From CAYPFY01 sp964410105 (GTDB lineage: Bacteria; Bacteroidota; Ignavibacteria; UBA10030; SZUA-254): 64,000 nucleotides of DNA. Shown here piece after piece: positions 1-8,014 of this stretch (positions are counted from its first letter, which is position 1; each line of letters opens with the position of its first letter). Both the position numbers and the translations under genes were made by a program. The notes below the pieces were generated by a model. It was not told where the DNA came from and did no database searches. It saw only the letters and a program-made list of their open reading frames with translations. The DNA lies in contig CAYPFY010000010.1 in assembly GCA_964410105.1 (NCBI GenBank), positions 62,001-126,000 on the forward strand, written 5' to 3'.

Positions 1-219
1 GCCGTACTTCAGGGAGAAATAGACGCTGACATATCCGATGACGCCGACGGTGATGACGCTGATGAAGTCGAGCGTCCCAAGATTCTGGCGCAGGCTCATG
101 CGTGCAAGGACGATCGTCACCATCGCCACGACGACTGCCGTCGAGGCGACGACCTGGGCCTGCTCGACGAGGCCCATCGAGGCGAAGAACGACCGGATCC
201 TCTGTATGACACCCTTCAT
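1..219 (-). CDS. membrane protein, N-terminal fragment (runs off left edge)
   Basis: An open frame of 73 codons runs from an ATG at 219 off the left end of the window. The visible part begins MKGVIQRIRSFFASMG, then has a hydrophobic helix (VVASTAVVVAMVTIVLA, residues about 23-39) and a second one (FISVITVGVIGYVSVYFSL) at the edge, so it is an integral membrane protein with at least two helices. A good ribosome binding site (AAGGAG, 228-233) lies 8 bases before the ATG, and a promoter lies at 241-269. The family cannot be named from this fragment. Confidence 0.7.
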   Translation of the reverse strand, partial: MKGVIQRIRSFFASMGLVEQAQVVASTAVVVAMVTIVLARMSLRQNLGTLDFISVITVGVIGYVSVYFSLKYG

Positions 220-240
220 CGCTTCGACTCCTTCGGCCGG

Positions 241-269
241 AATTTAAAAAGAAAAGGAGAGAGTATCAA
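241..269 (-). promoter_or_regulatory. promoter of the left-edge membrane protein gene
   Basis: On the minus strand TTGATA (269-264) is followed after exactly 17 bases by TAAATT (246-241). The AAGGAG ribosome binding site and ATG (219) follow at the expected distance. Confidence 0.6.
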
Positions 270-283
270 AGGCGCGGAGGTTC

Positions 284-320
284 CCTCCGGAAGAGTCGGT
301 TTATCCTCTTTTCCCGGAGG
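284..320 (-). terminator. hairpin downstream of the outer-membrane barrel gene
   Basis: Inverted repeat CCTCCGG...CCGGAGG with a further inner AAGAG/CTCTT pairing, lying 45 bases past the stop codon at 365 and before the promoter of the next gene. No T-run follows, so it may be a Rho-type or processing hairpin rather than a classical terminator. Confidence 0.4.
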
Positions 321-364
321 TGCGACGGTGGTTGGCCCTTCTCCCGCTCTCGCCGCTGACCTCA

Positions 365-1000
365 TCAATGGTATTGAAACCCGAGGGTCACGGAAAAGCC
401 AGAGGGGTCCACGACGAACCGGTTTCCTCCCATCTCATCGTTACTGGAGGTGGCGAGATAGACTCGGGGTTCAACGAAGATTTTATTGACAAGAATCCTC
501 GCGAAAGCCGCTCCGAAAACATTTCCCCCGTTCTTCGAATCCGAGGCACTCGTCAGCGATCCTCCCAGGAGACTCCCCGACTGCGTCGTATAGGTCGCGC
601 TGTAAAAATAGAAATAATAACCTCCCCCGATGCCGACATAAAAACGGCTGTCCGCGTCGGGGAAGTCGAGGAGTTTGTACGCGACGTTCACATGAATCGG
701 AATCAGGAACAATTGCTGTTGCGAAACACCGGGGGCGGGGTTACCGTTGGGCTGAGGGTTCTGGAACACGCCGACGCTCTGCTTCGGGTATAGTTCTACG
801 GCTCCGCTGATGAAGAAATTATACCGAACGAACTCCGTGATTCCATCCAGCCCGACGATGAGCCCGTTATTGAGCGCTTCCGAGGGGTGGTAGTAACCGA
901 ATTTGCCGCTGTAGTACTGGAGAGTGTTCGGATGCTGGTCATCGGTCCCACCCGCCAGGACGATCGTAGGAACAACACAGAGGGCTAATAGTATTCTCAT
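365..1000 (-). CDS. secreted outer-membrane beta-barrel protein
   Basis: 211 residues. Residues 1-17 (MRILLALCVVPTIVLAG) are a signal peptide. The rest alternates polar and aromatic residues typical of strands (FFISGAVELYP, FLIPIHVNVAYKLL, FYVGIGGGYYFYFYS, FVEPRVYLAT) and ends in the aromatic-rich strand FSVTLGFQYH, a common C-terminal signature of barrels inserted by BamA. This matches the small OmpA/OmpW-like porin fold of about 8 strands in size and pattern, but the exact family is not clear. It is monocistronic: its own promoter lies at 1027-1055, GGGGATC precedes the ATG, and a hairpin lies downstream. Role in the envelope is inferred only. Confidence 0.75.
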   Translation of the reverse strand: MRILLALCVVPTIVLAGGTDDQHPNTLQYYSGKFGYYHPSEALNNGLIVGLDGITEFVRYNFFISGAVELYPKQSVGVFQNPQPNGNPAPGVSQQQLFLIPIHVNVAYKLLDFPDADSRFYVGIGGGYYFYFYSATYTTQSGSLLGGSLTSASDSKNGGNVFGAAFARILVNKIFVEPRVYLATSSNDEMGGNRFVVDPSGFSVTLGFQYH

Positions 1001-1026
1001 TTGATCCCCATAGTCTGAACGCCTAA

Positions 1027-1055
1027 AATATAAAGAAGCCTCCCTGCAGGGTCAA
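1027..1055 (-). promoter_or_regulatory. promoter of the outer-membrane barrel gene
   Basis: TTGACC (1055-1050), 17-base spacer, TATATT (1032-1027) on the minus strand, 27 bases before the ATG at 1000. Confidence 0.7.
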
Positions 1056-1189
1056 GCACACCTGTGACCCGTTAGCGGTTTGAGGAAACTCACACTCCGG
1101 GCGGGAAATGGGGGATTTCGGCGGTTGCGGAGGGAGTAAGCCCGCCTGGTGCGAATACCTTCTATCGTTTGAGCCCGTCGCGCGGGGGG

Positions 1190-1212
1190 GCCGCGAGTGA
1201 GTTTCCCGCGGC
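1190..1212 (-). terminator. GC hairpin just past a glycosyltransferase stop codon
   Basis: GCCGCG and CGCGGC form a perfect 6-bp stem with an 11-base loop, 5 bases after the stop codon at 1217. No T-run follows. The remaining part of 1056-1189 shows no gene or clear signal. Confidence 0.35.
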
Positions 1213-1216
1213 TCCT

Positions 1217-2944
1217 CTACAGAGTACTCACCGTCAGATGTGAATGGAGCTGCCGGTAGTAATAATTAAAGGCTTTGCGGGGGTCCGGATCCCATCGGAG
1301 GAGCGAGTACTCTCGCAAGGGATGAGGAAGCGTAACCTTAATGATCTGGCAGGAAGTCTCGGTACCCTGTGAAATCTCCACGCGGATGTCGGACCCGCCG
1401 GGACGCTGTCCGGTCGCCAGGTTGTGCCACGGAAGGGGATCATTCCCGCGGACCATGAGTGAGGATTGCGCCGGCGTCGAGACGAGGAGCGTTGAGTCGT
1501 CGAGTTTCTGTTCCACGATTCCCGCCGCCATATCGGAGGTGGCCGGCATGATTGTCAGGACAGTGGCATCGAGTGACGGGTCATGGAGCTGGACGCTGAG
1601 CTGATCCCGCGCGAACTGCGCCTCAAGCCAATCGCCCGGCAGATTGAGGAGCAGGATCCTGTTTCCGTGAGGCACGGGTGAGGCTGCCAGCTGACGCCCC
1701 ATCACCTGGGGCTGGCGGGGCACGACGGAGAGAATTTCGTTCTTGCGCGCGAGGGAGTATGCCTGGTGGCCCGTCCAGAGGAGGATCGCTGCGATTGCCG
1801 AGTACCGGGTCAGCCTCCCCTCCGGGCGCGACACGAGGAGGCAGGCCATGCCCGCGACGGCGAACGTTGGCAGGAACATATATCGCTCGCTGTTGTAGAC
1901 GATCGACGTCGGGATCCAGGTGAAAACCGCGACGAGGAGGAAAATCCAATACTTTTTCTCTCTCCAGAGCAGTGCCGATGAGAGGGCGAGCATACCGGCG
2001 ACGAGGAGAATGCCGGCGGGCCCCGAGTGGGCGCGAAGCTGTTCCGGGTTTTCGAAGGGAACGGATTCGACGGCAAAGAGCAGGTTGGAGCTATAACTTT
2101 TGAGCTGGCCCCAGACATGGGCCGGGAAGTCCGGGCTTCCCGGCGTGACGAAGTAGGGGAATGGATAGTGGCTTCCGGCGGTCATCACCGCCCGAATCCA
2201 CAGAATGGCCCCGCCGGCGACGACGTAGGCGCCGTAAAGCATTCCCTCGGAGCGGATGAGAGAGCGGACCGGGCGTTTTTCGACCCATGCATCATTGAGA
2301 AAGACGATGAGGGGAAGCACGAGGGTCACCTCCTTCGTGAACGCCGCAAGGACGAAACAGGGAATTCCGAGCCACCTCAGCGCTCGGCCTCTTGAGGCAA
2401 GATGGATCAGGAGCCCGGCGAGCATGAATAAGGCGGCGAGCGAATCTGTTCGGCCGGCCACATACCACATCACCTCTCCGTGCGCATAGAAAGATGCGAA
2501 AAGGGCGCTCGCGACCGCGAGCCCGGGGCCGGGGCCCATCCATCGGTAGAATATCAGGCAAGCCAGAAGAACGCAGCCAAGGTAGATGACCCCGTTCGTC
2601 ATCAGCAATCCTCCTTCGAGGTTTTCGCCGTAGAACGAGGCGTCCGCCCAGTAACTCAGGACGACTGTCGGACGGAAAAAGCGAACCTTTTCATTCAGGT
2701 TGACCCACCAGAGGTGGTCCCAGTGATTCTCGACAGTGGAGGCAGTCAGAAAATTCCTGGAAAAATCCTGGTTGAGAAGCTGGACCTGGTGGAGGTATCG
2801 GTAGTCGTCCGGTTCCAGCTGGGGATTCCTGAGAATCGCATGGAAGGTGAGCCAGACGAGTACTGTCGAAGTGACGATCGAAAAGGCAAGCCACATACTG
2901 CGGGAGGGACTCCCGGCCCGGGAGGGCTTCTGCATGGATTTCAC
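1217..2944 (-). CDS. multi-pass membrane glycosyltransferase-like protein (GT-C/PMT type)
   Basis: 575 residues with about 11 hydrophobic helices through residue 400 and a soluble C-terminal part of roughly 170 residues. An acidic pair sits just after the first helix (LEPDDYRYLH), as in GT-C enzymes that use a lipid-phosphate sugar donor from the outer face of the inner membrane, and AGRTDSLAALF is typical of this class. The substrate is unknown. The start is GTG at 2944 or ATG at 2935; neither has a strong ribosome binding site. A second, larger protein of the same general type lies at 8349-10778. Only 47 bases separate it from the gene upstream, so it may be cotranscribed with 2992-3684. 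Confidence 0.7.
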   Translation of the reverse strand: MKSMQKPSRAGSPSRSMWLAFSIVTSTVLVWLTFHAILRNPQLEPDDYRYLHQVQLLNQDFSRNFLTASTVENHWDHLWWVNLNEKVRFFRPTVVLSYWADASFYGENLEGGLLMTNGVIYLGCVLLACLIFYRWMGPGPGLAVASALFASFYAHGEVMWYVAGRTDSLAALFMLAGLLIHLASRGRALRWLGIPCFVLAAFTKEVTLVLPLIVFLNDAWVEKRPVRSLIRSEGMLYGAYVVAGGAILWIRAVMTAGSHYPFPYFVTPGSPDFPAHVWGQLKSYSSNLLFAVESVPFENPEQLRAHSGPAGILLVAGMLALSSALLWREKKYWIFLLVAVFTWIPTSIVYNSERYMFLPTFAVAGMACLLVSRPEGRLTRYSAIAAILLWTGHQAYSLARKNEILSVVPRQPQVMGRQLAASPVPHGNRILLLNLPGDWLEAQFARDQLSVQLHDPSLDATVLTIMPATSDMAAGIVEQKLDDSTLLVSTPAQSSLMVRGNDPLPWHNLATGQRPGGSDIRVEISQGTETSCQIIKVTLPHPLREYSLLRWDPDPRKAFNYYYRQLHSHLTVSTL

Positions 2945-2991
2945 GCGGGGATCATGTGAAATGCTCCGGGCACAGGCAGAGCCGGGGCGGT

Positions 2992-3684
2992 CTACGCCCA
3001 GCCCTCCTTCGCCAGGGCATCATGGAGTTCGTCAGGATGGTGACGGCAGTGGTATTCGATCTTGCTTGAATCTTCGTGGGCCTCGCCGTATGTCCACCCT
3101 TTCATCATCAGATTTCTTTCATGGAGCTCGTGGAGGAGCACGTAAGGTCGTTCCAGTTCCTCGAGATCGTTGTCGATCCACACCTCCCCCGACGGCACAA
3201 ATTCATAGACGTGGTCATGCCCTCCCTCCGTGAAATCGATGTCGAACACGCTGCGAACCAGACGGCCGTCGACGATCCAGACGGAGACTCCTGATTCCAG
3301 CTTCTTCCAAAGATTCTTGTGAACCTGCTTCGGATCGGGAAGATTTCCGTCTCTGGCCAGCCTGCCGATATCGCCCGCCCTCCTCCTTTCAGCCTTTTCA
3401 ACCTTATCGGCAGCCTCAAGGGCCTGGTCGTAGGGAATCCCGCGGGCCATAAGCTTGTGTTCCACCAGGAGGTGATCGATGAAAAACCTTTGCTCATCCT
3501 CCTTCGCCTCCCGGTCGAGCCAGAACTCGTTTTCAGGAATACACTCGAAGGCATAGTGCTGGCCGTAATTTGTGAACTCCTCGTCCAGATGCGTTCGGAC
3601 GTAGGAGCCATCCACCGTCCAAATGGTAATCGGGCCTCTCTCTCCCGCTTTCTTCAGGTACGGTGGCTTCAGGCTCGATGTCAT
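2992..3684 (-). CDS. unrecognised protein with two tandem copies of a HELHE-type domain
   Basis: 230 residues with no family I can name. Two homologous segments are visible: copy 1 (about 16-105: ITIWTVDGSYVRTHLDEEFT..., then IDHLLVEHKLMARGIPYDQA) and copy 2 (about 137-225: VSVWIVDGRLVRSVFDIDFT..., then LLHELHERNLMMKGWTYGEA). Copy 2 carries H185-E186-x-x-E189, a possible metal-binding or catalytic helix; copy 1 keeps the His and last Glu but has Leu for the first Glu, so it looks degenerate. The ATG at 3684 was chosen because a promoter (3706-3734) lies directly upstream; an open frame continues 70 codons further but would run through that promoter. No signal peptide, so probably cytoplasmic. 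Confidence 0.65.
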   Translation of the reverse strand: MTSSLKPPYLKKAGERGPITIWTVDGSYVRTHLDEEFTNYGQHYAFECIPENEFWLDREAKEDEQRFFIDHLLVEHKLMARGIPYDQALEAADKVEKAERRRAGDIGRLARDGNLPDPKQVHKNLWKKLESGVSVWIVDGRLVRSVFDIDFTEGGHDHVYEFVPSGEVWIDNDLEELERPYVLLHELHERNLMMKGWTYGEAHEDSSKIEYHCRHHPDELHDALAKEGWA

Positions 3685-3705
3685 CGAGTGATATACATTG
3701 GACGG

Positions 3706-3734
3706 AAAGTAGGAATAAACCCGTGCACTGTCAA
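3706..3734 (-). promoter_or_regulatory. promoter of the duplicated-domain gene
   Basis: TTGACA (3734-3729), 17-base spacer, TACTTT (3711-3706) on the minus strand, 21 bases before the ATG at 3684. It argues against the TTG-start extension to 3894. Confidence 0.65.
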
Positions 3735-3959
3735 ACCGGGCGGCTCGCGGGTGGAGGACGCACGGCCCGGATTTCAGAACGCCGGAGGAATTCCTGAAGT
3801 CTATGTTAGGATTGGGGGCTCTGGAATAATCGGGCGCGATCACGACGTGCGGATGCCAGGCCCCCCCGGAGCCGTGCGACGCGGAAAATATCAAAAAGAT
3901 ATCGGGCGCGCTTCATGAGAAACTCCGTTGGCAGGGTGTGCAGGATCTTTGAAGATTCG

Positions 3960-4034
3960 TCGGAACGGCGGGATTTGAACCCGCGACCCCTTGCACCCCA
4001 AGCAAGTGCGCTAGCCGGGCTGCGCCACGTTCCG
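3960..4034 (-). tRNA. tRNA-Pro (anticodon GGG)
   Basis: A full cloverleaf can be folded on the minus strand: acceptor CGGAACG/CGTTCCG with the C1-G72 pair typical of bacterial tRNA-Pro, D stem GCGC/GCGC, anticodon stem CTTGC/GCAAG with loop TTGGGGT (anticodon GGG, reads CCC/CCU), T arm GCGGG TTCAAAT CCCGC, discriminator A. CCA is not encoded. Confidence 0.95.
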
Positions 4035-4054
4035 ATTTCTTTCAGGTGTTGACT

Positions 4055-4083
4055 AAGATACGAAAGAGATGCGTGGGATTCAA
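4055..4083 (-). promoter_or_regulatory. promoter of tRNA-Pro
   Basis: TTGAAT (4083-4078), 17-base spacer, TATCTT (4060-4055) on the minus strand, ending 20 bases before the first base of the mature tRNA. Confidence 0.65.
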
Positions 4084-4090
4084 CACGCTC

Positions 4091-4759
4091 CTAGATCATC
4101 GCCGAGACGATATTGATGCTCAGGGCGAGGATGATCGTGTTGAAGCCGAACGAAAGGACGCCGTGCACCAGCGCAATCCGTCTCAGGCGTCGGGACGCGA
4201 TCTGCGTATCGGACACCTGGCAGGTCATGCCGATGACATAGGAGAAATAAACAAAATCGAGATAATCCGGATCCTCCTTTCCCGGAAACAGGAGCCCGCC
4301 GGACCATCCCCCCTCCCGGCCCGGGCCGTAATAGATATGCGCGTAACGGAGACCGAATGATGTGTGCGTAAGGAGCCAGGATGAGACGACGGCAATGATC
4401 GAGAGCGCGATGTGGGGCAAGCGTTCCGCATCCGGCAGATTTTTAGATGGTCCAAGGACCAGCCCGACGGCCAGGAGCGCGACGGTCGAGGCCGTTACAA
4501 GGAGGAGGAACAGAAAGGTGAGGCTTGAATCCTGCATCTTCACGGTTTTTCGGACGATCGAGGGCTTCGCTTGGACGATGGTTATCCAGGCGAGGATGAG
4601 ATAGAGGGCCGCGCCGGCATCCCATGTGACAACCAACCGAGTCGCGAGGACCAGTCCCCCCGACGCAAGGAATGCGATCGCCGAGACCGCCAGCGACCAC
4701 ATGAGACGGTGATGCGCATCGAGGTGGACGACCATCTCTGCAGCTTTGTTCCTCGTCAT
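4091..4759 (-). CDS. DUF1345-like membrane protein
   Basis: 222 residues, five to six hydrophobic helices, and the mid-protein segment YLDFVYFSYVIGMTCQVSDT that is characteristic of the DUF1345 family of inner-membrane proteins, whose function is unknown. The family is usually about 210-230 residues, so the gene is full length. The ATG at 4759 overlaps the TGA of the gene before it (ATGA), which fixes the start and shows translational coupling; a longer in-frame extension would run into the upstream gene. Last gene of a three-gene operon with a DUF2235 hydrolase and a secreted protein. Confidence 0.8.
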   Translation of the reverse strand: MTRNKAAEMVVHLDAHHRLMWSLAVSAIAFLASGGLVLATRLVVTWDAGAALYLILAWITIVQAKPSIVRKTVKMQDSSLTFLFLLLVTASTVALLAVGLVLGPSKNLPDAERLPHIALSIIAVVSSWLLTHTSFGLRYAHIYYGPGREGGWSGGLLFPGKEDPDYLDFVYFSYVIGMTCQVSDTQIASRRLRRIALVHGVLSFGFNTIILALSINIVSAMI

Positions 4760-5328
4760 GGGAGAAATTTTATGCTCTTCACCGGATGGAGCTCCCATGC
4801 CGTGCCGGTCAGTTTTTTCACGCCATGCTGTCCGTCGTAGAACCCGAGCCCCTGAACGACGCAATGGAGCGGTTGGGCGAGGTCCTGATCGAAGGGGCTG
4901 CCGCTCTTCTTCATCGCATCGAGGACGGCCTTCTTCGCATCACAATTCTCCTCGGTCACTTCGACTTCCCCAACGGGGTCCTGTGGATTCTTCCCGCCGA
5001 TGATGATGTGGTAGTCGCAGTCAATCTCTTTGATGACCTTATGGATCCAGCCCTCGAGAGTGTAGATCGAATCCTCGGGAGTTTTCTTCAGCCGCCCGGC
5101 CTCCGGATCGATCTCGTTGTGGGCGCGGGCCGCGTATTTGTCCTGCCACTCGCGGAGTCTCGCCGGGCCGATGCGCCGTTTTTTTGCGTGATATCGGGAA
5201 AAGTCGGTTTCCGTCTTCGCCGCCAGACGGTAGGGATGTGTCCCCCGTTTCGGCTGGCAGCTGCAGGGATCATCCCCGGGCGGAGATGGCGCCGCGGACA
5301 GAAAGACGAGAACGAGGAGGCTAACCAT
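4756..5328 (-). CDS. secreted protein of unknown function
   Basis: 190 residues. MVSLLVLVFLSAAPSPP (1-17) looks like a signal peptide, followed by a Cys pair (PCSC) and a charged linker (HAKKRRIGPARLREWQDKYAARAH). The C-terminal half (about 90-190) has YHIIIGG, VQGLGFYDGQHG and TAWELHPVKSI; the final WELHPV element recurs at the end of small OB-like domains in other secreted proteins, but I cannot name the family. The start at 5328 gives an 8-base overlap with the DUF2235 stop codon and puts the signal peptide at the N-terminus; the longer frame to 5382 would add 18 residues and overlap the upstream gene by 62 bases. Confidence 0.65.
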   Translation of the reverse strand: MVSLLVLVFLSAAPSPPGDDPCSCQPKRGTHPYRLAAKTETDFSRYHAKKRRIGPARLREWQDKYAARAHNEIDPEAGRLKKTPEDSIYTLEGWIHKVIKEIDCDYHIIIGGKNPQDPVGEVEVTEENCDAKKAVLDAMKKSGSPFDQDLAQPLHCVVQGLGFYDGQHGVKKLTGTAWELHPVKSIKFLP

Positions 5329-6400
5329 GGGGGCGGGTCCGGGAGCCCACAGCCGGGGGCGAGTATTTTTTCCCGCGCTCATCTTTTCCCTGGGAAGAGG
5401 CGATCCGATTCCAGACTGAATCGTCGATCACCTCGTTCACCCCGAGGCCCATGGGACGGTAGTAGGGATAGATCCAGGGCAAATTCGCATAAAGGCCGAG
5501 GGCGAACTCGCCCAGTGAATCGTGCATCGGAGCGAGGAAGGCGTCGCTTTCCGTGGCGACGTCGGCGCTGAACTGGAGTCCGCATTCTGCAGCCCGGTTC
5601 TGCATCCAGTGCAAGGAAATATCGGGGAGGGCACAATGAGGGTAGCCGCCTCCGACATCTCCGTGAGAGCCGGGGAAAAAACGTTGTTCCACCCTCTGCC
5701 CTTCGCCCGGGGTTTTTGCGGCGGACCACATCGTGGCGGCAAAGTCAGGGCGGTGCTCATCCATCGCGACCGCATGGAAGGCGTTATCGACCATGCGGCT
5801 GAGCTCCGTATCGTGCCAGCGGTAGAAATCCTTGCTGAACCAGACGCCATGCGCGGGGATGCCGAGGGCGCCCACAGTATCCCAGACGCCCAGGAATTTC
5901 ACCCTGATATCGGGCCAGCTGAAAGTGTCCTTGAAGGCGGACGCTTCGCGTCCGTCGGGTTCCCATTCCTTCTCACGGTAGATGCGGTAAGCTTCCTTGG
6001 CAAAAGCCTCTTCGGGAGTCCGGGGAATCCCGCATTTGCGCATCAGGCCGACGAGGCTCCGGGCCGTATAAGCCCCGCGGCTGAAGCCGAAGATGAAGAT
6101 TTCATCCCCCGGCTCATACTGCTCGGAGAGCCAAAGATAGCCATCCTTGATATTCCGGGATATGCCGTAGCCGAATGCCCCCCCTCGGAGTTTCTCGCCG
6201 AGCTTGACTCCGACGCCCTGGTGGTAGTAGGTGATTTGCCGGACGGGCGAGGCTTGAGTCCCGGCGGCGACGGCCCTCCGGCCGAGCGTTCCGCGAAAGC
6301 TTTTCTCCGATCGCGTCATGGCGTACAACCGTGAAACGTTTGTTTCGCTCGAGCGCGTATTCCAGGTTCCGTCGAAGAAGAGAACCAGTTTCCTACCCAT
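5321..6400 (-). CDS. DUF2235 alpha/beta hydrolase (Tle1-like lipase fold)
   Basis: 359 residues. It opens with MGRKLVLFFDGTWNT, the hallmark start of DUF2235, and carries the nucleophile elbow FGFSRGAYTARSL (GxSxG) near residue 110, then DTVGALG and FPGSHGDVGGGY, in which the Asp and His of the triad are expected. DUF2235 includes the Tle1 phospholipase effectors of type VI secretion as well as many housekeeping cytoplasmic enzymes. No T6SS gene, immunity protein or signal peptide is seen here, so an effector role is not supported. First gene of the operon with 4756-5328 and 4091-4759. No convincing promoter was found upstream. Confidence 0.85.
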   Translation of the reverse strand: MGRKLVLFFDGTWNTRSSETNVSRLYAMTRSEKSFRGTLGRRAVAAGTQASPVRQITYYHQGVGVKLGEKLRGGAFGYGISRNIKDGYLWLSEQYEPGDEIFIFGFSRGAYTARSLVGLMRKCGIPRTPEEAFAKEAYRIYREKEWEPDGREASAFKDTFSWPDIRVKFLGVWDTVGALGIPAHGVWFSKDFYRWHDTELSRMVDNAFHAVAMDEHRPDFAATMWSAAKTPGEGQRVEQRFFPGSHGDVGGGYPHCALPDISLHWMQNRAAECGLQFSADVATESDAFLAPMHDSLGEFALGLYANLPWIYPYYRPMGLGVNEVIDDSVWNRIASSQGKDERGKKYSPPAVGSRTRPHG

Positions 6401-6418
6401 GGCCCGCTAAGAAAGCAA

Positions 6419-6446
6419 AACCCATAAAACCTGCGTTTTACGGGTT
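6419..6446 (-). terminator. Rho-independent terminator of the acpS/merR operon
   Basis: A 12-bp stem with one mismatch (AACCC.TAAAAC with GTTTTA.GGGTT, loop of 4) is followed on the minus strand by TTTTGCTTTCTT. It lies 71 bases past the merR stop codon. A second small hairpin (CTCTGCA/TGCAGAG, about 6462-6480) precedes it. Confidence 0.7.
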
Positions 6447-6516
6447 GGGATAATCCGGAGCCTCTGCAGCCTTGCAGAGCCGACCGTGACGGATCCGGGA
6501 GTCAAAAAACGTCGCG

Positions 6517-6909
6517 TCAGGTCAGCCTTACGAGAAGATCCTCAAGAAACTTCTTTATTTCGACCATATCATTCCGGAGCCGGTTCTCGGTTGATTTCGG
6601 CTGGGCTTCGACCGGGGCCGGCTCAGTCATAAGCTCGAGCTGCTCGCCCCCCTCGCCGTCCGGAACATATGTTTGAAGCACCTGTTTCGCGCCTTCGATC
6701 GTATAGCGTTCCTCGCGCAGGAGCTTCTTGATATACAGGATCAGCTTGATATCGCGATTGGTATAAATCCTGTTTCCCGCCCGATTCTTTGCGGGCTGCA
6801 GCTGTTCGAATTCCGACTCCCAGTATCTGAGCACATACTGCTCGAGATCGGTAATCTTGCTCACCTCGCTGATCGAGTAGTAAAGTTTCTTAATGCCGAG
6901 CTGTTTCAT
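6517..6909 (-). CDS. MerR-family transcriptional regulator
   Basis: 130 residues. Residues 9-75 (YYSISEVSKITDLEQYVLRY...NRIYTNRDIKLIL) form the winged-helix DNA-binding domain of MerR proteins, followed by a short coiled region and no recognisable ligand-binding Cys or effector domain. Such short MerR proteins are common next to growth genes in Bacteroidota and Chlorobi; the signal they sense is unknown. The ATG at 6909 follows GAAGGGAA; a TTG extension to 6960 would abut the acpS stop and is less likely. Last gene of the operon that starts at 8292. Confidence 0.85.
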   Translation of the reverse strand: MKQLGIKKLYYSISEVSKITDLEQYVLRYWESEFEQLQPAKNRAGNRIYTNRDIKLILYIKKLLREERYTIEGAKQVLQTYVPDGEGGEQLELMTEPAPVEAQPKSTENRLRNDMVEIKKFLEDLLVRLT

Positions 6910-6960
6910 AGAATTCCCTTCAAATGTCTCAAACGTAAGGATTTTCCCGTCGAAACGCAA

Positions 6961-7329
6961 TTACTTTTCAATGACGGCGAAGGCGACGACGACGTTTTCC
7001 GAATGGGAAATGGAGACCAGGATCCGGCTCCCGGCCAGGATTTCCTTAATATGGCCGTAGAGAACGACCGACGGCTTCCCGGACGGATCGTTTTCCACCT
7101 CGACGTCTTTCCATCGAAAGCCGCCGCTCCACCCCGTTGCGAGAGCCTTGGCGACCGCCTCCTTGACGGCAAACCGGGCGGCGATATGCGGCAGGGGATC
7201 CCTTTTCGACCGGGCATAGAGTAATTCCCGGCGGGTGAAAATTTTCTGGAGGAACCTGTCTCCCCATGCCCCGACCGCCTCCTGGAGCCGGCCCAGTTCG
7301 ACGACGTCCACCCCGATCCCTTCAATCAT
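6961..7329 (-). CDS. acpS: holo-[acyl-carrier-protein] synthase
   Basis: 122 residues, the normal length. It transfers 4'-phosphopantetheine from coenzyme A to acyl carrier protein, which activates fatty acid synthesis. The magnesium-binding motif IGVDVVE (Asp8) and the second signature RFAVKEAVAKAL are both present and intact, and the C-terminal strand ILVSISHSENVVVAFAVIE matches the family. The start overlaps the preceding HAD gene by 8 bases. Cotranscription with a phosphatase and a regulator suggests a housekeeping operon. Confidence 0.95.
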   Translation of the reverse strand: MIEGIGVDVVELGRLQEAVGAWGDRFLQKIFTRRELLYARSKRDPLPHIAARFAVKEAVAKALATGWSGGFRWKDVEVENDPSGKPSVVLYGHIKEILAGSRILVSISHSENVVVAFAVIEK

Positions 7330-8014
7330 GGGAGCGGCCGTTGGCTTTTTCCAGTATTTCCAGAAGATCCCTGACGTCGCCGATTTCGTGATCCGCGTGA
7401 GTCTCGACGGTGCCGAACGTGTCTCCGTACCGTGCGAAGACCGTTTTCATCCCGAGGTTTGACGCCCCGATCATGTCCCTCTCGGCCCAGTCGCCGACCA
7501 TGAGGGCCTCTTCGGGCCTGACTCCGAGAAGCTCGAGGGCTTTACGGAAGGGTCCTGGATTCGGCTTGCGCTGCTTCGTGTCATCGAACGTCACGACGGC
7601 GTGGAAGATATGGTGAAAGTTGAGATAGCAGAGCCTGAGCCACGCCTCCCGGGCCGGAGCATCGGACACGACGGCGAGGCGGATCCCCCGTTTCAAAAGC
7701 TCCATGAGCGTCATATAGACATGGGGGTAAGGGACGAGGGCGGCCTCGCGGGCGCGGCGGTAGGAGATGATGCCCGCGGAGAGGATCTTGTAATCCACTT
7801 TCTTGAAGACATCATAGAGCAGCTCGTCGAACACATTCTGGAACTCGATCCCCCTTTCCTTGTAGATCGCTCCGATACGTGCTTTTATCTCTTCGGAGGA
7901 AAGGTTGAGCCCCGCGTCGATCATAGCCTGGACGGCCGCGTCGATCGCGCGGCTCTTCATCGCCATGAAGTCGACGAGCGTGTTGTCGAGATCAAAGACC
8001 ACCGCCCGGATCAT
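7322..8014 (-). CDS. HAD-superfamily hydrolase (phosphatase)
   Basis: 230 residues. All four HAD motifs are visible: VVFDLDNTLVDF (nucleophile Asp8 and Asp10), LAVVSDAPA (motif II), KQRKPNPGPF (Lys, motif III) and MVGDWAERDM (motif IV). The helical insert after motif I marks a C1-cap enzyme of the phosphoglycolate phosphatase/haloacid dehalogenase type. The substrate cannot be told from sequence. ATGA overlap with the preceding small gene and an 8-base overlap with acpS place it in the operon. Confidence 0.9.
   Translation of the reverse strand: MIRAVVFDLDNTLVDFMAMKSRAIDAAVQAMIDAGLNLSSEEIKARIGAIYKERGIEFQNVFDELLYDVFKKVDYKILSAGIISYRRAREAALVPYPHVYMTLMELLKRGIRLAVVSDAPAREAWLRLCYLNFHHIFHAVVTFDDTKQRKPNPGPFRKALELLGVRPEEALMVGDWAERDMIGASNLGMKTVFARYGDTFGTVETHADHEIGDVRDLLEILEKANGRSHD

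Noticed and set aside
3685..3894. 70-codon extension of the duplicated-domain gene to a TTG at 3894
   Set aside because: A TTGACA-17-TACTTT promoter lies inside it, and the extension is not homologous to the repeat.
5321..6400. Type VI secretion effector (Tle1)
   Set aside because: The DUF2235 fold fits, but no T6SS gene, adaptor or recognisable immunity gene is in the window; most family members are not effectors.
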